Shown here one piece after another: positions 34,422 through 42,543 of a stretch of 64,000 bases of DNA. The position numbers and the translations under genes are program-made. The stretch comes from PALSA-1006 sp041660815. GTDB taxonomy: Bacteria > Pseudomonadota > Gammaproteobacteria > Burkholderiales > Gallionellaceae. The notes under the pieces were generated by a model. It ran no database searches, was not told the origin of the DNA, and was given only the letters and a program-made list of their open reading frames with translations. Numbering within the stretch: position 1 is the first letter of the stretch; the number at the start of each line of letters is the position of its first letter. The stretch covers positions 124,001 through 188,000 of the forward strand of contig JBAZVN010000006.1 in assembly GCA_041660815.1 (NCBI GenBank), written 5' to 3'.

Positions 34422-34991
34422 CTGAGTACTCAATATGAACTTTCCCGATTTTTGGCAGATGTGGAGAGGCGCGCCTATAAACAAGCCTTGTTCGCTGTTC
34501 GGGATGAACACGTGGCGCTCGATATTATTCAGGATTCTATGCTTAAACTTGCCGAGAAATACGGCAACAATCCGGTGGAAGAATATCCCATGTTGTTTCA
34601 GCGTATTTTGCAAAACACGATTCGGGATTTTTACCGCCGCCAGAAAGTCCGTTCTTTTTGGACAACGCTTTTTTCTTCGCTTACTTCGCAGCACGGAAAT
34701 GAGGATTTTGACCCGCTCGATGTATTGCAGGATAAAACAAATAATTCGCAGCCCATGCAACCCGATGTGAGTCTCGAGCAAACGCAACTGATTGACATCA
34801 TTGAGAAAGCCATAATTGAATTGCCTCCTCGTCAACGTGAGGCATTTCTGCTGCGTTATTGGGAAAATCTTGATATTGCGGAAACGGCCAAAGTAATGGG
34901 ATGTACTCAGGGAAGTGTGAAAACACATAGCTCGCGTGCGACCCATGCGTTGGCCACAAAATTAACACTAAAAGGGGTTTCATTTTTATGA
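34422..34991 (+). CDS. RNA polymerase sigma factor, sigma-70 family (ECF-like)
   Basis: 189 residues when started at CTG 34422. The region 2 helices (LADVERRAYKQALFAVRDEHVALDIIQD) begin almost at once, region 2 continues into LFQRILQNTIRDFYRR, and region 4 is ELPPRQREAFLLRYWENLDIAETAKVMGC with its helix-turn-helix (TQGSVKTHSSRA). Homologues I know of in this family begin MST..ELS..LA, which aligns with the CTG codon (LSTQYELSRFLA), and GGGGGAG lies 8 bp upstream of it; the only other in-frame option is a TTG at 34365 without a good site. The gene overlaps the DUF3619 gene by 4 bp. It probably directs an envelope or stress regulon of its own operon. Confidence 0.88.
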   Translation: MSTQYELSRFLADVERRAYKQALFAVRDEHVALDIIQDSMLKLAEKYGNNPVEEYPMLFQRILQNTIRDFYRRQKVRSFWTTLFSSLTSQHGNEDFDPLDVLQDKTNNSQPMQPDVSLEQTQLIDIIEKAIIELPPRQREAFLLRYWENLDIAETAKVMGCTQGSVKTHSSRATHALATKLTLKGVSFL

Positions 34992-35341
34992 AAAATCTGA
35001 CAAAAAATTCAATTCACCATCTGTTAAATGTTTCCACGTCAGATATTGATGCGGAGACGCTAGAGCAATTGCACCGTGCGCGTAATCGTGCATTAGAGCG
35101 CCATCAAATTTTGGAGCACGCGCCGGTTTTAGCGTGGTTAAGCCAGCATGGAGTAAGTATTAATTTCGTTCCCGGAAGCTTTAAAATATTGACCTGGGTA
35201 GTTTCATTTCTGGTGTTACTGGGCTTACTCGGAAGTTTTGCCTATTTACAACAAATCAATCTGCATGAGCACGAGCGCAGTGAAATTGATCTTGCCATAT
35301 TGGTCGATGATCTGCCCGTCGAAGTTTATATCGAACAATAA
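34988..35341 (+). CDS. DUF3619 family protein, likely partner of the sigma factor
   Basis: 117 residues: a charged cytoplasmic N-terminal half (RARNRALERHQILEHAPVL), one membrane helix (about residues 68-86, WVVSFLVLLGLLGSFAYL) and a short periplasmic tail ending in DLPVEVYIEQ. This is the DUF3619 pattern. Position (4-bp overlap with the sigma gene) and topology are like those of anti-sigma factors, but no zinc-binding anti-sigma domain is visible, so that role is an inference. Confidence 0.85.
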   Translation: MKNLTKNSIHHLLNVSTSDIDAETLEQLHRARNRALERHQILEHAPVLAWLSQHGVSINFVPGSFKILTWVVSFLVLLGLLGSFAYLQQINLHEHERSEIDLAILVDDLPVEVYIEQ

Positions 35342-35365
35342 TTTAATCCTATAGTTAGCTAACTA

Positions 35366-35779
35366 ATGCGCCGATATTTATTAACCGCCCTGACATTTTG
35401 TACCCTGTTTTTTATGTTTGTAGAAACAGCGTTGGCAAAGCAATGGTCAACGCTTTCGCCCCCACAACAGCAAGCATTGATGCCGCTTTCCAGTGCATGG
35501 GATACGCTCTCGGAAAAGCAACAGAAGCATTTCATTAAGATTGCCCAACATTTTCCGAGGTTGAATAAGGTTCAGCAACAACGAATACATGCGCGTTTGG
35601 AAAAGTGGAGTAAATTGACTCCCGAGCAACGTCAGCTGGCCAGAAAGAAATATAATTCGATTCAAAAGCTTCCGCCAGAAAAACGCGAAGCGCTTAAAAA
35701 GACGTTGCGTGAAAGGCATTCGGCGCAGCAACGCAATCTACCCGTCAGCGCGGTGAGTCCTGCAGCACCAGCCCAGTAG
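35366..35779 (+). CDS. DUF3106 family exported protein
   Basis: 137 residues with an N-terminal signal peptide (about 1-24, ending ETALAK), then a helical charged domain with repeats of the form LSPPQQQAL, LSEKQQKHF, LTPEQRQLAR and LPPEKREALK. Such L-x-P-E-x-R repeats recall periplasmic metal or stress sensors (CpxP/CnrX-like helices). The family is of unknown function and regularly follows the sigma factor-DUF3619 pair. It may be the periplasmic sensor of that system. Confidence 0.82.
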   Translation: MRRYLLTALTFCTLFFMFVETALAKQWSTLSPPQQQALMPLSSAWDTLSEKQQKHFIKIAQHFPRLNKVQQQRIHARLEKWSKLTPEQRQLARKKYNSIQKLPPEKREALKKTLRERHSAQQRNLPVSAVSPAAPAQ

Positions 35780-35800
35780 TTGAACCAAAAATTAAATTTA

Positions 35801-35919
35801 CTTCGCTATGCGGCGTTGCTCACAAAAAATTACTCCTTACATATCATGCATATGCTGCGTCCCAATTTTTTGCTCGCGTCTTGCCTAGCTTTGAAAATTG
35901 AATTTTTAGAGGCACCCTT
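35801..35919. repeat. Intergenic repeat-like element ending in gene-tail motif, copy 2
   Basis: The gap between the DUF3106 and lptG stops contains TTCGCTATGCGGCGTTGCTC, an inner pair CAAAAAATT / AATTTTTTG, the palindromic CATATCATGCATATG and CGTCTTGCCTAGC, ending with AATTTTTAGAGGCACCCTT (35901-35919), which matches the reverse complement of the motif behind hisZ (27691-27709) except for one mismatch and one indel. It looks like a folded, non-coding dispersed repeat. Confidence 0.45.
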
Positions 35920-35923
35920 GGGT

Positions 35924-37000
35924 TTAACGCCGCTCGGCGCGCCAAATAAGTAACAAAGCTGCTCCCAGATATAAAAAACTAATTGCCGAAGCACTTAACA
36001 AAGGTTGCCATTCATTTAGTGCGCCCAGATTTGAGAACAAGCGTCCTCCGAAGTGAAAGCTGAGACCCAGCACAATGCCAATGAAGATTTTGTTGCTAAC
36101 GCCACCCTCACGGCGTTGATGAGCTGCAAACGGAAGTGCCAGAAGCATCATGATCCAGATCGCAACGGGATAAACTACTTTGTTCCACATGGCAATTTCA
36201 TAGCGTGCGGTTTTTTGTTTGTTCTCACTCAAATGCCGGGTGTATTGGTAAAGATCCCAAGATGACATTTTTTCAGGCAGCAACAGCAATACATTTAGTA
36301 ATTTTGGATTAAGGGTTGAATGCCATTCCATTTTGTCCCGGTTATTAATAGTTGAACCTTGCCCACTTAGCAGAGTTTGCCTAACATCTTCCAGTATCCA
36401 TTTATCATTATCAATAAAAACAGCACGTTGTGCAAAAGTGATTGAATTTAGGCGGTACTTTTCAGTGAATTCATAGATACTAATATTGAGAAGGGTGGTG
36501 TCGGGTAAGACATTACGGATATTCACAAAGCTGCGTTCATCCTTAGCCCATACGCCGGATCGAAACTCCTTGATGGTCATTTGCGAATTTTTTGCTTTTA
36601 AGTAAATCTGTTGTGCCAAGCGATCACTGGGGGGAGCGACGAATTCGCCAATGATGAAACACAGTAGGACCAATGGAATGCCGATTTTTATGAGCGCGGC
36701 AATCATTTGTTGTAATGAAGCTCCGGAACTGCGAAAGATCATTAATTCCGAGTTATTGGCCATTTGCACGATGGCGAAAATGGTACCGATGAGCGCGGCC
36801 AATGGAAATAATTCGTAAATGTGGGTGGGAATAATCAGGGTCACATACACAAGGACTTGCCCCAAGTGATAATTGGCTTCTCCCAGATCGTTTAATTCCC
36901 GCACCAGATCCATAAATGAATAGAGCATGATCAGACCGGCAAAAACCACCGCAATGCTGGTATAAATTTCTCTGGCTAAATAGCGCGTAAGAATTTTCAT
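35924..37000 (-). CDS. lptG: LPS export ABC transporter permease LptG
   Basis: 358 residues with six membrane helices (three at each end) and a central periplasmic beta-jellyroll domain (about residues 130-265), the LptF/LptG fold. With LptF and the ATPase LptB it extracts lipopolysaccharide from the inner membrane. Its ATG overlaps the lptF stop by 4 bp. N-terminal LTRYLAREIYTSIAVVF and the MMLALPFA motif near the C-terminal helices match LptG rather than LptF. Confidence 0.95.
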   Translation of the reverse strand: MKILTRYLAREIYTSIAVVFAGLIMLYSFMDLVRELNDLGEANYHLGQVLVYVTLIIPTHIYELFPLAALIGTIFAIVQMANNSELMIFRSSGASLQQMIAALIKIGIPLVLLCFIIGEFVAPPSDRLAQQIYLKAKNSQMTIKEFRSGVWAKDERSFVNIRNVLPDTTLLNISIYEFTEKYRLNSITFAQRAVFIDNDKWILEDVRQTLLSGQGSTINNRDKMEWHSTLNPKLLNVLLLLPEKMSSWDLYQYTRHLSENKQKTARYEIAMWNKVVYPVAIWIMMLLALPFAAHQRREGGVSNKIFIGIVLGLSFHFGGRLFSNLGALNEWQPLLSASAISFLYLGAALLLIWRAERR

Positions 37001-38139
37001 TTAATCAGTCGCTTCCAGGAAAATACCGAAATACGCTGATAAAACAGCAGAATAAGTAAGCACATCATGAATAGATGGATTCCCCATAACCCGGCGATCA
37101 GGCCAACTTTGCCTTGCCCGATCCAAGACGCGGCAACTCCGAGTAAATTGTTGTAGGTCATAAAGATCACGATGGCGATAATCAGATTAAGTGATCTTCC
37201 CGCACGCGGATTGACAAAGCTGAGCGGGATAGCCAATAGCGCCAGAATCAGTGCGCTTACCGGCGTGCCAAATCGCCAAGCCAGTTCGGACATATTTCGT
37301 GCCGTTGGATCTTGCAACAGGGCCAATGTTGGAATGCCTTTGACATTCGCTTTCGAGTCTTTAATTTCAGCTGCTTCAATACGCACCGCATACCGTTCAA
37401 ATTCGACTATTTTAAAATCGTGCTGACCGGGAATACCTTCATAGCGTGCCCCGTTTAGCAACACTAAAAATCGATCTCCGTTGGGCATGGTTTCCTGCAG
37501 TCCTTCTTTTGCAACCATGGTGCCTTCTTTACCGTTTTGCCCGGATCGGACAAAAACATTTCCCACCCGGTTATTTTTTGTATCCACATTCTCCAGAAAA
37601 AATACACGATTTGCCTGCTTGGATTCACGAAATACACCGGGGGTAGCCAGAGCAACATCGTCGCGAGCATTGAGTTGTTTTTTAAATTCATCCGCTTTTT
37701 GTTTTGCCCAAGGGGCGAGAATGAAGCTGAGAATGGCAATGATGCTGACGACGGGCAGGGCGAAACCTAAAACCGGACGAATCCAGCGGGTTAAGCCAAT
37801 TCCGGAGGAAAACCAGACGATCATTTCACTGTCGCGATAACAGCGCGTTAACGTCATTAAAACCGAAAAATACAAACTAACCGAGAGTAATATGGGCAAA
37901 TAATTGAGCGAGCTAAAACCGACCAACGCAACAACACCTTCAACCGCCAAAATACCGCTGACTGAATCGCCTAAAAAACTAATGAGTTGGGTAAAGACAA
38001 TAATGCCCAGCATAATGGCAAACACCAAGGTGCCGGTAACGAAGAACTCTCGCACTAACGAGCGATAAAAGAAACCTCCCATTATCCGGGCATGAGATGA
38101 TTTTGACTTTTGAGGCGGGGATTGCGGATAATCCGACAT
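36997..38139 (-). CDS. lptF: LPS export ABC transporter permease LptF
   Basis: 380 residues. A Ser/Lys-rich cytoplasmic leader of about 22 residues precedes the first helix; then the three-helix / periplasmic domain / three-helix layout as in LptG. The RSLVREFFVTG and ALLAIPLSFVNPRAGRS segments are typical of LptF. It forms the LptB2FG transporter with the next gene. It is divergent from pepA with only 37 bp between the starts, so their promoters overlap. Confidence 0.95.
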   Translation of the reverse strand: MSDYPQSPPQKSKSSHARIMGGFFYRSLVREFFVTGTLVFAIMLGIIVFTQLISFLGDSVSGILAVEGVVALVGFSSLNYLPILLSVSLYFSVLMTLTRCYRDSEMIVWFSSGIGLTRWIRPVLGFALPVVSIIAILSFILAPWAKQKADEFKKQLNARDDVALATPGVFRESKQANRVFFLENVDTKNNRVGNVFVRSGQNGKEGTMVAKEGLQETMPNGDRFLVLLNGARYEGIPGQHDFKIVEFERYAVRIEAAEIKDSKANVKGIPTLALLQDPTARNMSELAWRFGTPVSALILALLAIPLSFVNPRAGRSLNLIIAIVIFMTYNNLLGVAASWIGQGKVGLIAGLWGIHLFMMCLLILLFYQRISVFSWKRLIK

Positions 38140-38176
38140 TAATTTTTTTGATGGTTAATATTTTAAGGAGAAGCAG

Positions 38177-39661
38177 GTGGAATTTAGCATAAAACAAGGA
38201 AGTCCGGAAAAACTCAAGAGTGCTTGTGTGGTTGTCGGCGTTTTTGAAGACGGGAAGTTGTCTGATGCAGCCCGGCTAATTGATATCGCATCTGGAAAAA
38301 TGTTGAGCGACCTTATTGCACAAGGAGATGTCACCGGAAAATCCGCTACCACCCTGTTGTTGCATAAGGTTTCCGGCGTGGCAGCCGAGCGTGTGTTATT
38401 GGTGGGTTTGGGTAAGGCTAGTGAAATTACCCGAAAATCAAGTTTGGAAATTCTGCGCGCCACCCTGAGTGCGCTCAACAATACGCCGGTCAAAGAAGCC
38501 TCCTTATTCATCGTTGATGAAGAGACTGGTAAAGATGCTGCGTGGGTAATTAAACAGGCGGTGTTTGTCGCTTCGGAACAAGCCTTTCGTGCCGACGAGT
38601 TAAAGAGTAAGCCGGCCAAGCCAGCTGACTTAAAGCACCTTACTTTGGCGACTCTGGCAAGACCTGCCGCAAGCTTAAAAAACGCGCTTGAACAGGCGGC
38701 TGCGACAGCAAATGGAATTGCTGCTGCTAAAACACTGGGTAATCTTCCCGGCAATATTTGCACCCCCACATATCTGGCGGCCAAAGCACTGGCGCTGGGC
38801 AAGGTGCACAAAAGTATCAAGACCACCGTGCTGGAAGAAAAAGATATGCAGAAGTTGGGCATGGGTTCTTTTCTGTCGGTTACGCGCGGCAGCGAGCAAC
38901 CGGCCAAACTCATTACGCTGGAATATAGCGGTGCCGATAAAAAGCAAAAGCCGATCGTGCTGGTAGGCAAGGGTATTACGTTCGACAGCGGTGGTATCTC
39001 GCTCAAGCCCGGTGCTGAAATGGACGAGATGAAATATGATATGTGCGGAGCCGCAAGTGTGTTGGGCACCCTGCAAGCGATTGCCGAAATGGGCTTGAAG
39101 TTGAATGTCGTCGGGATCATTCCAAGCTGCGAAAATCTGCCCAGTGGCACGGCAACCAAGCCCGGCGACATTGTGACCAGTATGTCCGGTCAAACTATCG
39201 AGATTCTAAATACAGATGCCGAGGGAAGATTGATTTTGTGCGATGCGCTGACCTATGCCGCCAAGTTTAATCCGGATACGGTGATTGATATCGCTACGCT
39301 AACGGGGGCATGTGTGATTGCGTTGGGACATGTGGCCAGTGGATTATTCAGCAATGAAGCAGAGCTTGCGCAAGAGTTACTTGCTGCAGGGGAGCAAGTT
39401 TATGACCGGGCGTGGCAGATGCCACTGTGGGAAGATTATCAGCCGCTGTTGGATAGCAATTTTGCCGATATGCAAAATATCGGAGGACGGGCGGGTGGAA
39501 CCATTACTGCCGCGTGTTTCCTGTCCAGATTCACCAAAGAATATCGTTGGGCGCATCTGGATATTGCCGGTACCGCGTGGAAATCCGGCAAAGAAAAAGG
39601 CGCCACCGGACGTCCGGTGCCATTGCTCACGCAGTATCTGATAAATCGGGCAGGGCGTTAA
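38177..39661 (+). CDS. pepA: Leucyl aminopeptidase (M17, PepA)
   Basis: 494 residues. The C-terminal catalytic domain carries the two-metal ligands in GKGITFDSGGISLKPG and the family signature NTDAEGRLILCDAL; the N-terminal macro-like domain is about 160 residues. It removes N-terminal residues from peptides in the cytoplasm, and in some bacteria it also binds DNA. The gene starts at GTG/ATG-type site: GTG 38177 after AAGGAGAAGCAG, with MEFSIKQGSPEKLKS as the first residues. Gene order lptF/G divergent from pepA is conserved in Gram-negatives. Confidence 0.96.
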   Translation: MEFSIKQGSPEKLKSACVVVGVFEDGKLSDAARLIDIASGKMLSDLIAQGDVTGKSATTLLLHKVSGVAAERVLLVGLGKASEITRKSSLEILRATLSALNNTPVKEASLFIVDEETGKDAAWVIKQAVFVASEQAFRADELKSKPAKPADLKHLTLATLARPAASLKNALEQAAATANGIAAAKTLGNLPGNICTPTYLAAKALALGKVHKSIKTTVLEEKDMQKLGMGSFLSVTRGSEQPAKLITLEYSGADKKQKPIVLVGKGITFDSGGISLKPGAEMDEMKYDMCGAASVLGTLQAIAEMGLKLNVVGIIPSCENLPSGTATKPGDIVTSMSGQTIEILNTDAEGRLILCDALTYAAKFNPDTVIDIATLTGACVIALGHVASGLFSNEAELAQELLAAGEQVYDRAWQMPLWEDYQPLLDSNFADMQNIGGRAGGTITAACFLSRFTKEYRWAHLDIAGTAWKSGKEKGATGRPVPLLTQYLINRAGR

Positions 39662-39963
39662 ATCTGTTAGGAAATTCTTCACATCGTGCAGCGAGTTTGC
39701 TTGAATATTTTTTTCAAACAAACTTGCTGCCAACTCTGCTATCTCTCCCAAGTCTCATTTTTCGTAGCGCATTTTGATTGCAGATTTATGACAGCGATCA
39801 TTCCTGTTGCGAAATAGAAACAGTTATATGAAATTTTTGTTACAAGTCGGTTTTTAAGAATTTTCAAGGCAAAATTCGCTCCGAATTCTCACTCGAGGGA
39901 ATTTTGGTTGCACCGGTCACTGTGACCGGTGAAGCCAATTTCATTACTAATAGGAGTTAATAC
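39662..39963. other. 302-bp gene-free region upstream of the porin gene
   Basis: This stretch contains the pepA 3' end region and the long leader of the porin gene. It holds several AATTC-type repeats (39858-39905) and one strong 21-base palindrome (next feature). A TAGGAG ribosome-binding site sits 8 bp before the porin ATG. No coding frame is convincing. Confidence 0.5.
39911..39931. promoter_or_regulatory. 21-base palindrome in the porin leader
   Basis: CACCGGTCACTGTGACCGGTG has perfect 10-base arms around a central T. It lies 32 bases before the porin ATG. It could be an operator for a dimeric regulator or, in RNA, a hairpin that stabilises the leader. No T run follows, so it is not a standard terminator. 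Confidence 0.5.
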
Positions 39964-40959
39964 ATGCAAAAGAAAATTATCGCACTGGCTATCGCTTCAG
40001 CAATTTCCGCACCTGCTTTCGCAGATAACGCAAACGTAACAATTTACGGCAAAGCATTTTTGACCTTGGATCAAGTTACCACTAATAAAACTGGAGAATT
40101 TGACCATAAGCGCGTTAATACCAATGCGTCGCGTTTTGGTGTGAAGGGTAGTGAAGATTTGGGTGATGGCTTGAAAGCCGTTTATCAGTATGAAGTTGAG
40201 ATGGATGCTGATGGTAATGCCGGTAATGGTCTGGGTAAAACTCGTAACAGCGGCGTGGGTATTGAGAGTGAATTTGGTAAAGTTATGCTGGGTATTTGGG
40301 ATTCTCCTTTTAAGACCGCACATAACAAGATTGAGTTGTTTGACAACACAACTAACTGGAGTTCGACTAAAACCATTGGTATTTCAGCCGGTAAGGATTA
40401 CAACACTCGTCAAAAGAACATGATTCAATATTGGTCGCCAAAGTTTGTTGGTGTTCAAATCGCCGCAATGTACAGCCCTGACGAAGCGCCAACAGCTACT
40501 ACAAACAAGAGTGTGATGTCTTTTTCGGGTACGTTTGATCAGGACGACATCTACGCATCAGTTGCTTATGAAAGCCGTAGCGATTATGTAACTGCAGGAA
40601 AGACTGATAGCGCGCTTCGTGCAGTCGGAAAATACACCTTGGGTGATTTCTGGGTAGGTGGCATGTTTGAAAACATTACTACAAACAGTAGCGCTACAAA
40701 ATCCGTTACAGGTAGCAATATGGAGTTGGTCGGCGGTATGAAGATGGGCGCTAGTTCACTTGCTGCAAGCTATGCAATGGCTGGCTCTACAGCCTCTGCT
40801 CCGACAGCAGACAATGACGTTAACCAGTTGAGTCTAAAGTATGGATATAGCTTCTCTAAGCGTACCGAAGTGTTTGCTGCCTATGCTTCACAAACTGCCA
40901 ATGCTACAACTAGCGTGACAAAGTCTTACATCGGTGGTGGTATCGTTCACTCCTTCTAA
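39964..40959 (+). CDS. Gram-negative general porin
   Basis: 331 residues with a clear signal peptide (1-21, cut after APAFA) and a 16-strand beta-barrel pattern. It begins DNANVTIYGKAFLTLDQ and ends with the terminal aromatic GGGIVHSF required for barrel assembly, as in betaproteobacterial porins. The KGSEDLGDGLKAVYQYE segment and the constriction-loop region are typical. It is probably abundant: its codon usage is biased, the leader is long, and a strong terminator follows 40 bp after the stop. Confidence 0.95.
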   Translation: MQKKIIALAIASAISAPAFADNANVTIYGKAFLTLDQVTTNKTGEFDHKRVNTNASRFGVKGSEDLGDGLKAVYQYEVEMDADGNAGNGLGKTRNSGVGIESEFGKVMLGIWDSPFKTAHNKIELFDNTTNWSSTKTIGISAGKDYNTRQKNMIQYWSPKFVGVQIAAMYSPDEAPTATTNKSVMSFSGTFDQDDIYASVAYESRSDYVTAGKTDSALRAVGKYTLGDFWVGGMFENITTNSSATKSVTGSNMELVGGMKMGASSLAASYAMAGSTASAPTADNDVNQLSLKYGYSFSKRTEVFAAYASQTANATTSVTKSYIGGGIVHSF

Positions 40960-40999
40960 TCATCCGCCCCACTTGCGGGGGTAAGGTATGTAGAAGCTA

Positions 41000-41029
41000 A
41001 AACGGGCACTTTGCGGTGCCCGTTTTTTA
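41000..41029 (+). terminator. Rho-independent terminator of the porin gene
   Basis: Arms ACGGGCAC / GTGCCCGT with a TTTGCG loop are followed by six T residues, 40 bp beyond the porin stop. Confidence 0.85.
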
Positions 41030-41109
41030 TCAACCTGAAGTGTGAAGGTTTAGCGGATGTTAGCGAATAGCAAGCATGATTATGTTGAGCCCACCCTGAT
41101 TATCTGACT

Positions 41110-42432
41110 ATGCAAAATACACCTCTTCCGGAACCGTTGAGTAATCGGCAAATCATCCTTAATCTGCTGCAAAAACAACAGCTAGTTGAGAGCATGGTAC
41201 GCAAGCAGGATATGCCTCACCATGATCTGGTTGAAACCTTGGTGCGCAAGCAGAATCTGGCCAAAATAAAACAGGTTTTGAACGAGGCCGACCCCGCTGA
41301 TATCGTGCAGATATTGGAAGAGCTCACGCCTGAAGAACAAATTTTTGTATGGGATCAACTGGGTGATAGTCGCAAAGAGCTCATCCTGCGCGATGTGCCC
41401 ATCTCGGTATTGAACGTTCTGGGAAAACGCGAGTTCAAAAATGAAAGATCCAGCATCAAAGCGTTCGGCCTGCACGAAGGCCGCCTGCGCGAAATCGCTA
41501 TTCACTCCAACGAAGAGTTGCTCAAGACCAAACCAGTATGGATTGATCTGGTGGCGCCTACTTTTGAGGAGCGGACCTGGGTTGGGGACATCTTCGGCAT
41601 CGAGCTGCCCGATCCGGAAAAATTAAGCGACCTTGAAGCCAGCGCGCGTTTTTATGTCGAGGAAAACGGCGAAATTCATTTGCACTCGGACTTCCTGCTG
41701 GATCTGGAGAATGAGTCGCGCAACGTCGCGGTCGCCTTTATTTTGTATCAGGATATTTTGTTTTCTGTGCGTTCGGAGGAGTTGCCGGTGTTCCGTCTGC
41801 AACGACTGCGCGCTTTTTCCCAGCCCGATTACGTTTCAGATTCACGCGATGTGCTGCTGGATCTGTATGCGGCGGATGCGGAGTATTCGGCCGATGCCAT
41901 GGAAGACATGTATCAAGGACTGGAAGCGGTCGGGAAAAAAGTGCTAAATAAACAGATGAGCGATGAAGATGCCGCGAAAATACTGGTGGCTATTGCGCAC
42001 GAGGAAGACCTGAACGGGCGCATTCGCCGCAATGTGCTGGATACGCGCCGTGCTGTTTCATTTCTGTTGCGTAGTAAATTTCTTGAAAAACAGCAGGTGG
42101 AAGATGCGCAACAAATTCTGCGTGATATTGAATCACTCGACGGCCATACCACTTTCCTGTTCGGTAAAATCAACTTCCTGATGGACGCCACCGTTGGCTT
42201 CATCAATATTAACCAGAATAAAGTGATCCAACGTTTGACGGTGCTCAGCGTGGTGTTCATGCCGCTCAACGTGCTGGCGGGTATCGGTGGCATGTCCGAA
42301 TTTTCGATGATGACTCAAGGCCTACCCTGGCAGTTCGCCTATGGACTGTTCACCGCTGGCTTGGTGTTGGTTGCCTGGTTGACATATTTGTTCTTGAAAT
42401 TTCTTGAGAAGCGTGAAGATCACACACCTTAA
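41110..42432 (+). CDS. corA: CorA-type magnesium/cobalt transporter
   Basis: 440 residues. A long N-terminal cytoplasmic extension with MgtE-N-like helical repeats (ADPADIVQILEELTPEEQ) precedes the CorA funnel domain and the two C-terminal helices (about residues 375-395 and 410-430). The loop after helix 1 reads GIGGMSEFS: the family Gly-Met-Asn triplet is Gly-Met-Ser here. It is predicted to form a homopentameric divalent cation channel in the inner membrane. It stands alone between the porin and the convergent glycosyltransferase gene. Confidence 0.9.
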   Translation: MQNTPLPEPLSNRQIILNLLQKQQLVESMVRKQDMPHHDLVETLVRKQNLAKIKQVLNEADPADIVQILEELTPEEQIFVWDQLGDSRKELILRDVPISVLNVLGKREFKNERSSIKAFGLHEGRLREIAIHSNEELLKTKPVWIDLVAPTFEERTWVGDIFGIELPDPEKLSDLEASARFYVEENGEIHLHSDFLLDLENESRNVAVAFILYQDILFSVRSEELPVFRLQRLRAFSQPDYVSDSRDVLLDLYAADAEYSADAMEDMYQGLEAVGKKVLNKQMSDEDAAKILVAIAHEEDLNGRIRRNVLDTRRAVSFLLRSKFLEKQQVEDAQQILRDIESLDGHTTFLFGKINFLMDATVGFININQNKVIQRLTVLSVVFMPLNVLAGIGGMSEFSMMTQGLPWQFAYGLFTAGLVLVAWLTYLFLKFLEKREDHTP

Positions 42433-42472
42433 GCTTATGCAAGAGGGGCGCAGCGTAACTTTGCGAAAAATA

Positions 42473-42498
42473 ATGGTGCCCGAGTGATCGGGCGCCAT
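42473..42498. terminator. Hairpin between convergent genes
   Basis: Arms ATGGTGCCCGA and TCGGGCGCCAT (one G-T wobble) close a GTGA tetraloop. It sits 40 bp past the corA stop and 45 bp past the glycosyltransferase stop. There is no long T run, so termination is likely but not certain. Confidence 0.5.
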
Positions 42499-42543
42499 GC
42501 GCTGCATAAATATACTTTATAAACAATAAGTTGAGACAATTAA

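Noticed and set aside
34338..34946. 202-codon frame opposite the sigma factor
   Set aside because: The sigma factor has clear region 2 and 4 motifs; the antisense frame shows none.
38155..39171. Long open frame (338 codons) opposite pepA
   Set aside because: It lies entirely inside pepA, a complete, well-conserved gene, and its Ser/Ala/Leu-rich translation has no recognisable domain; it is a reading-frame shadow.
40080..40960. Repeated ACT/ACA-rich codons in the porin gene considered as tandem DNA repeats
   Set aside because: They reflect Thr/Asn-rich loops and codon bias, not a periodic repeat.
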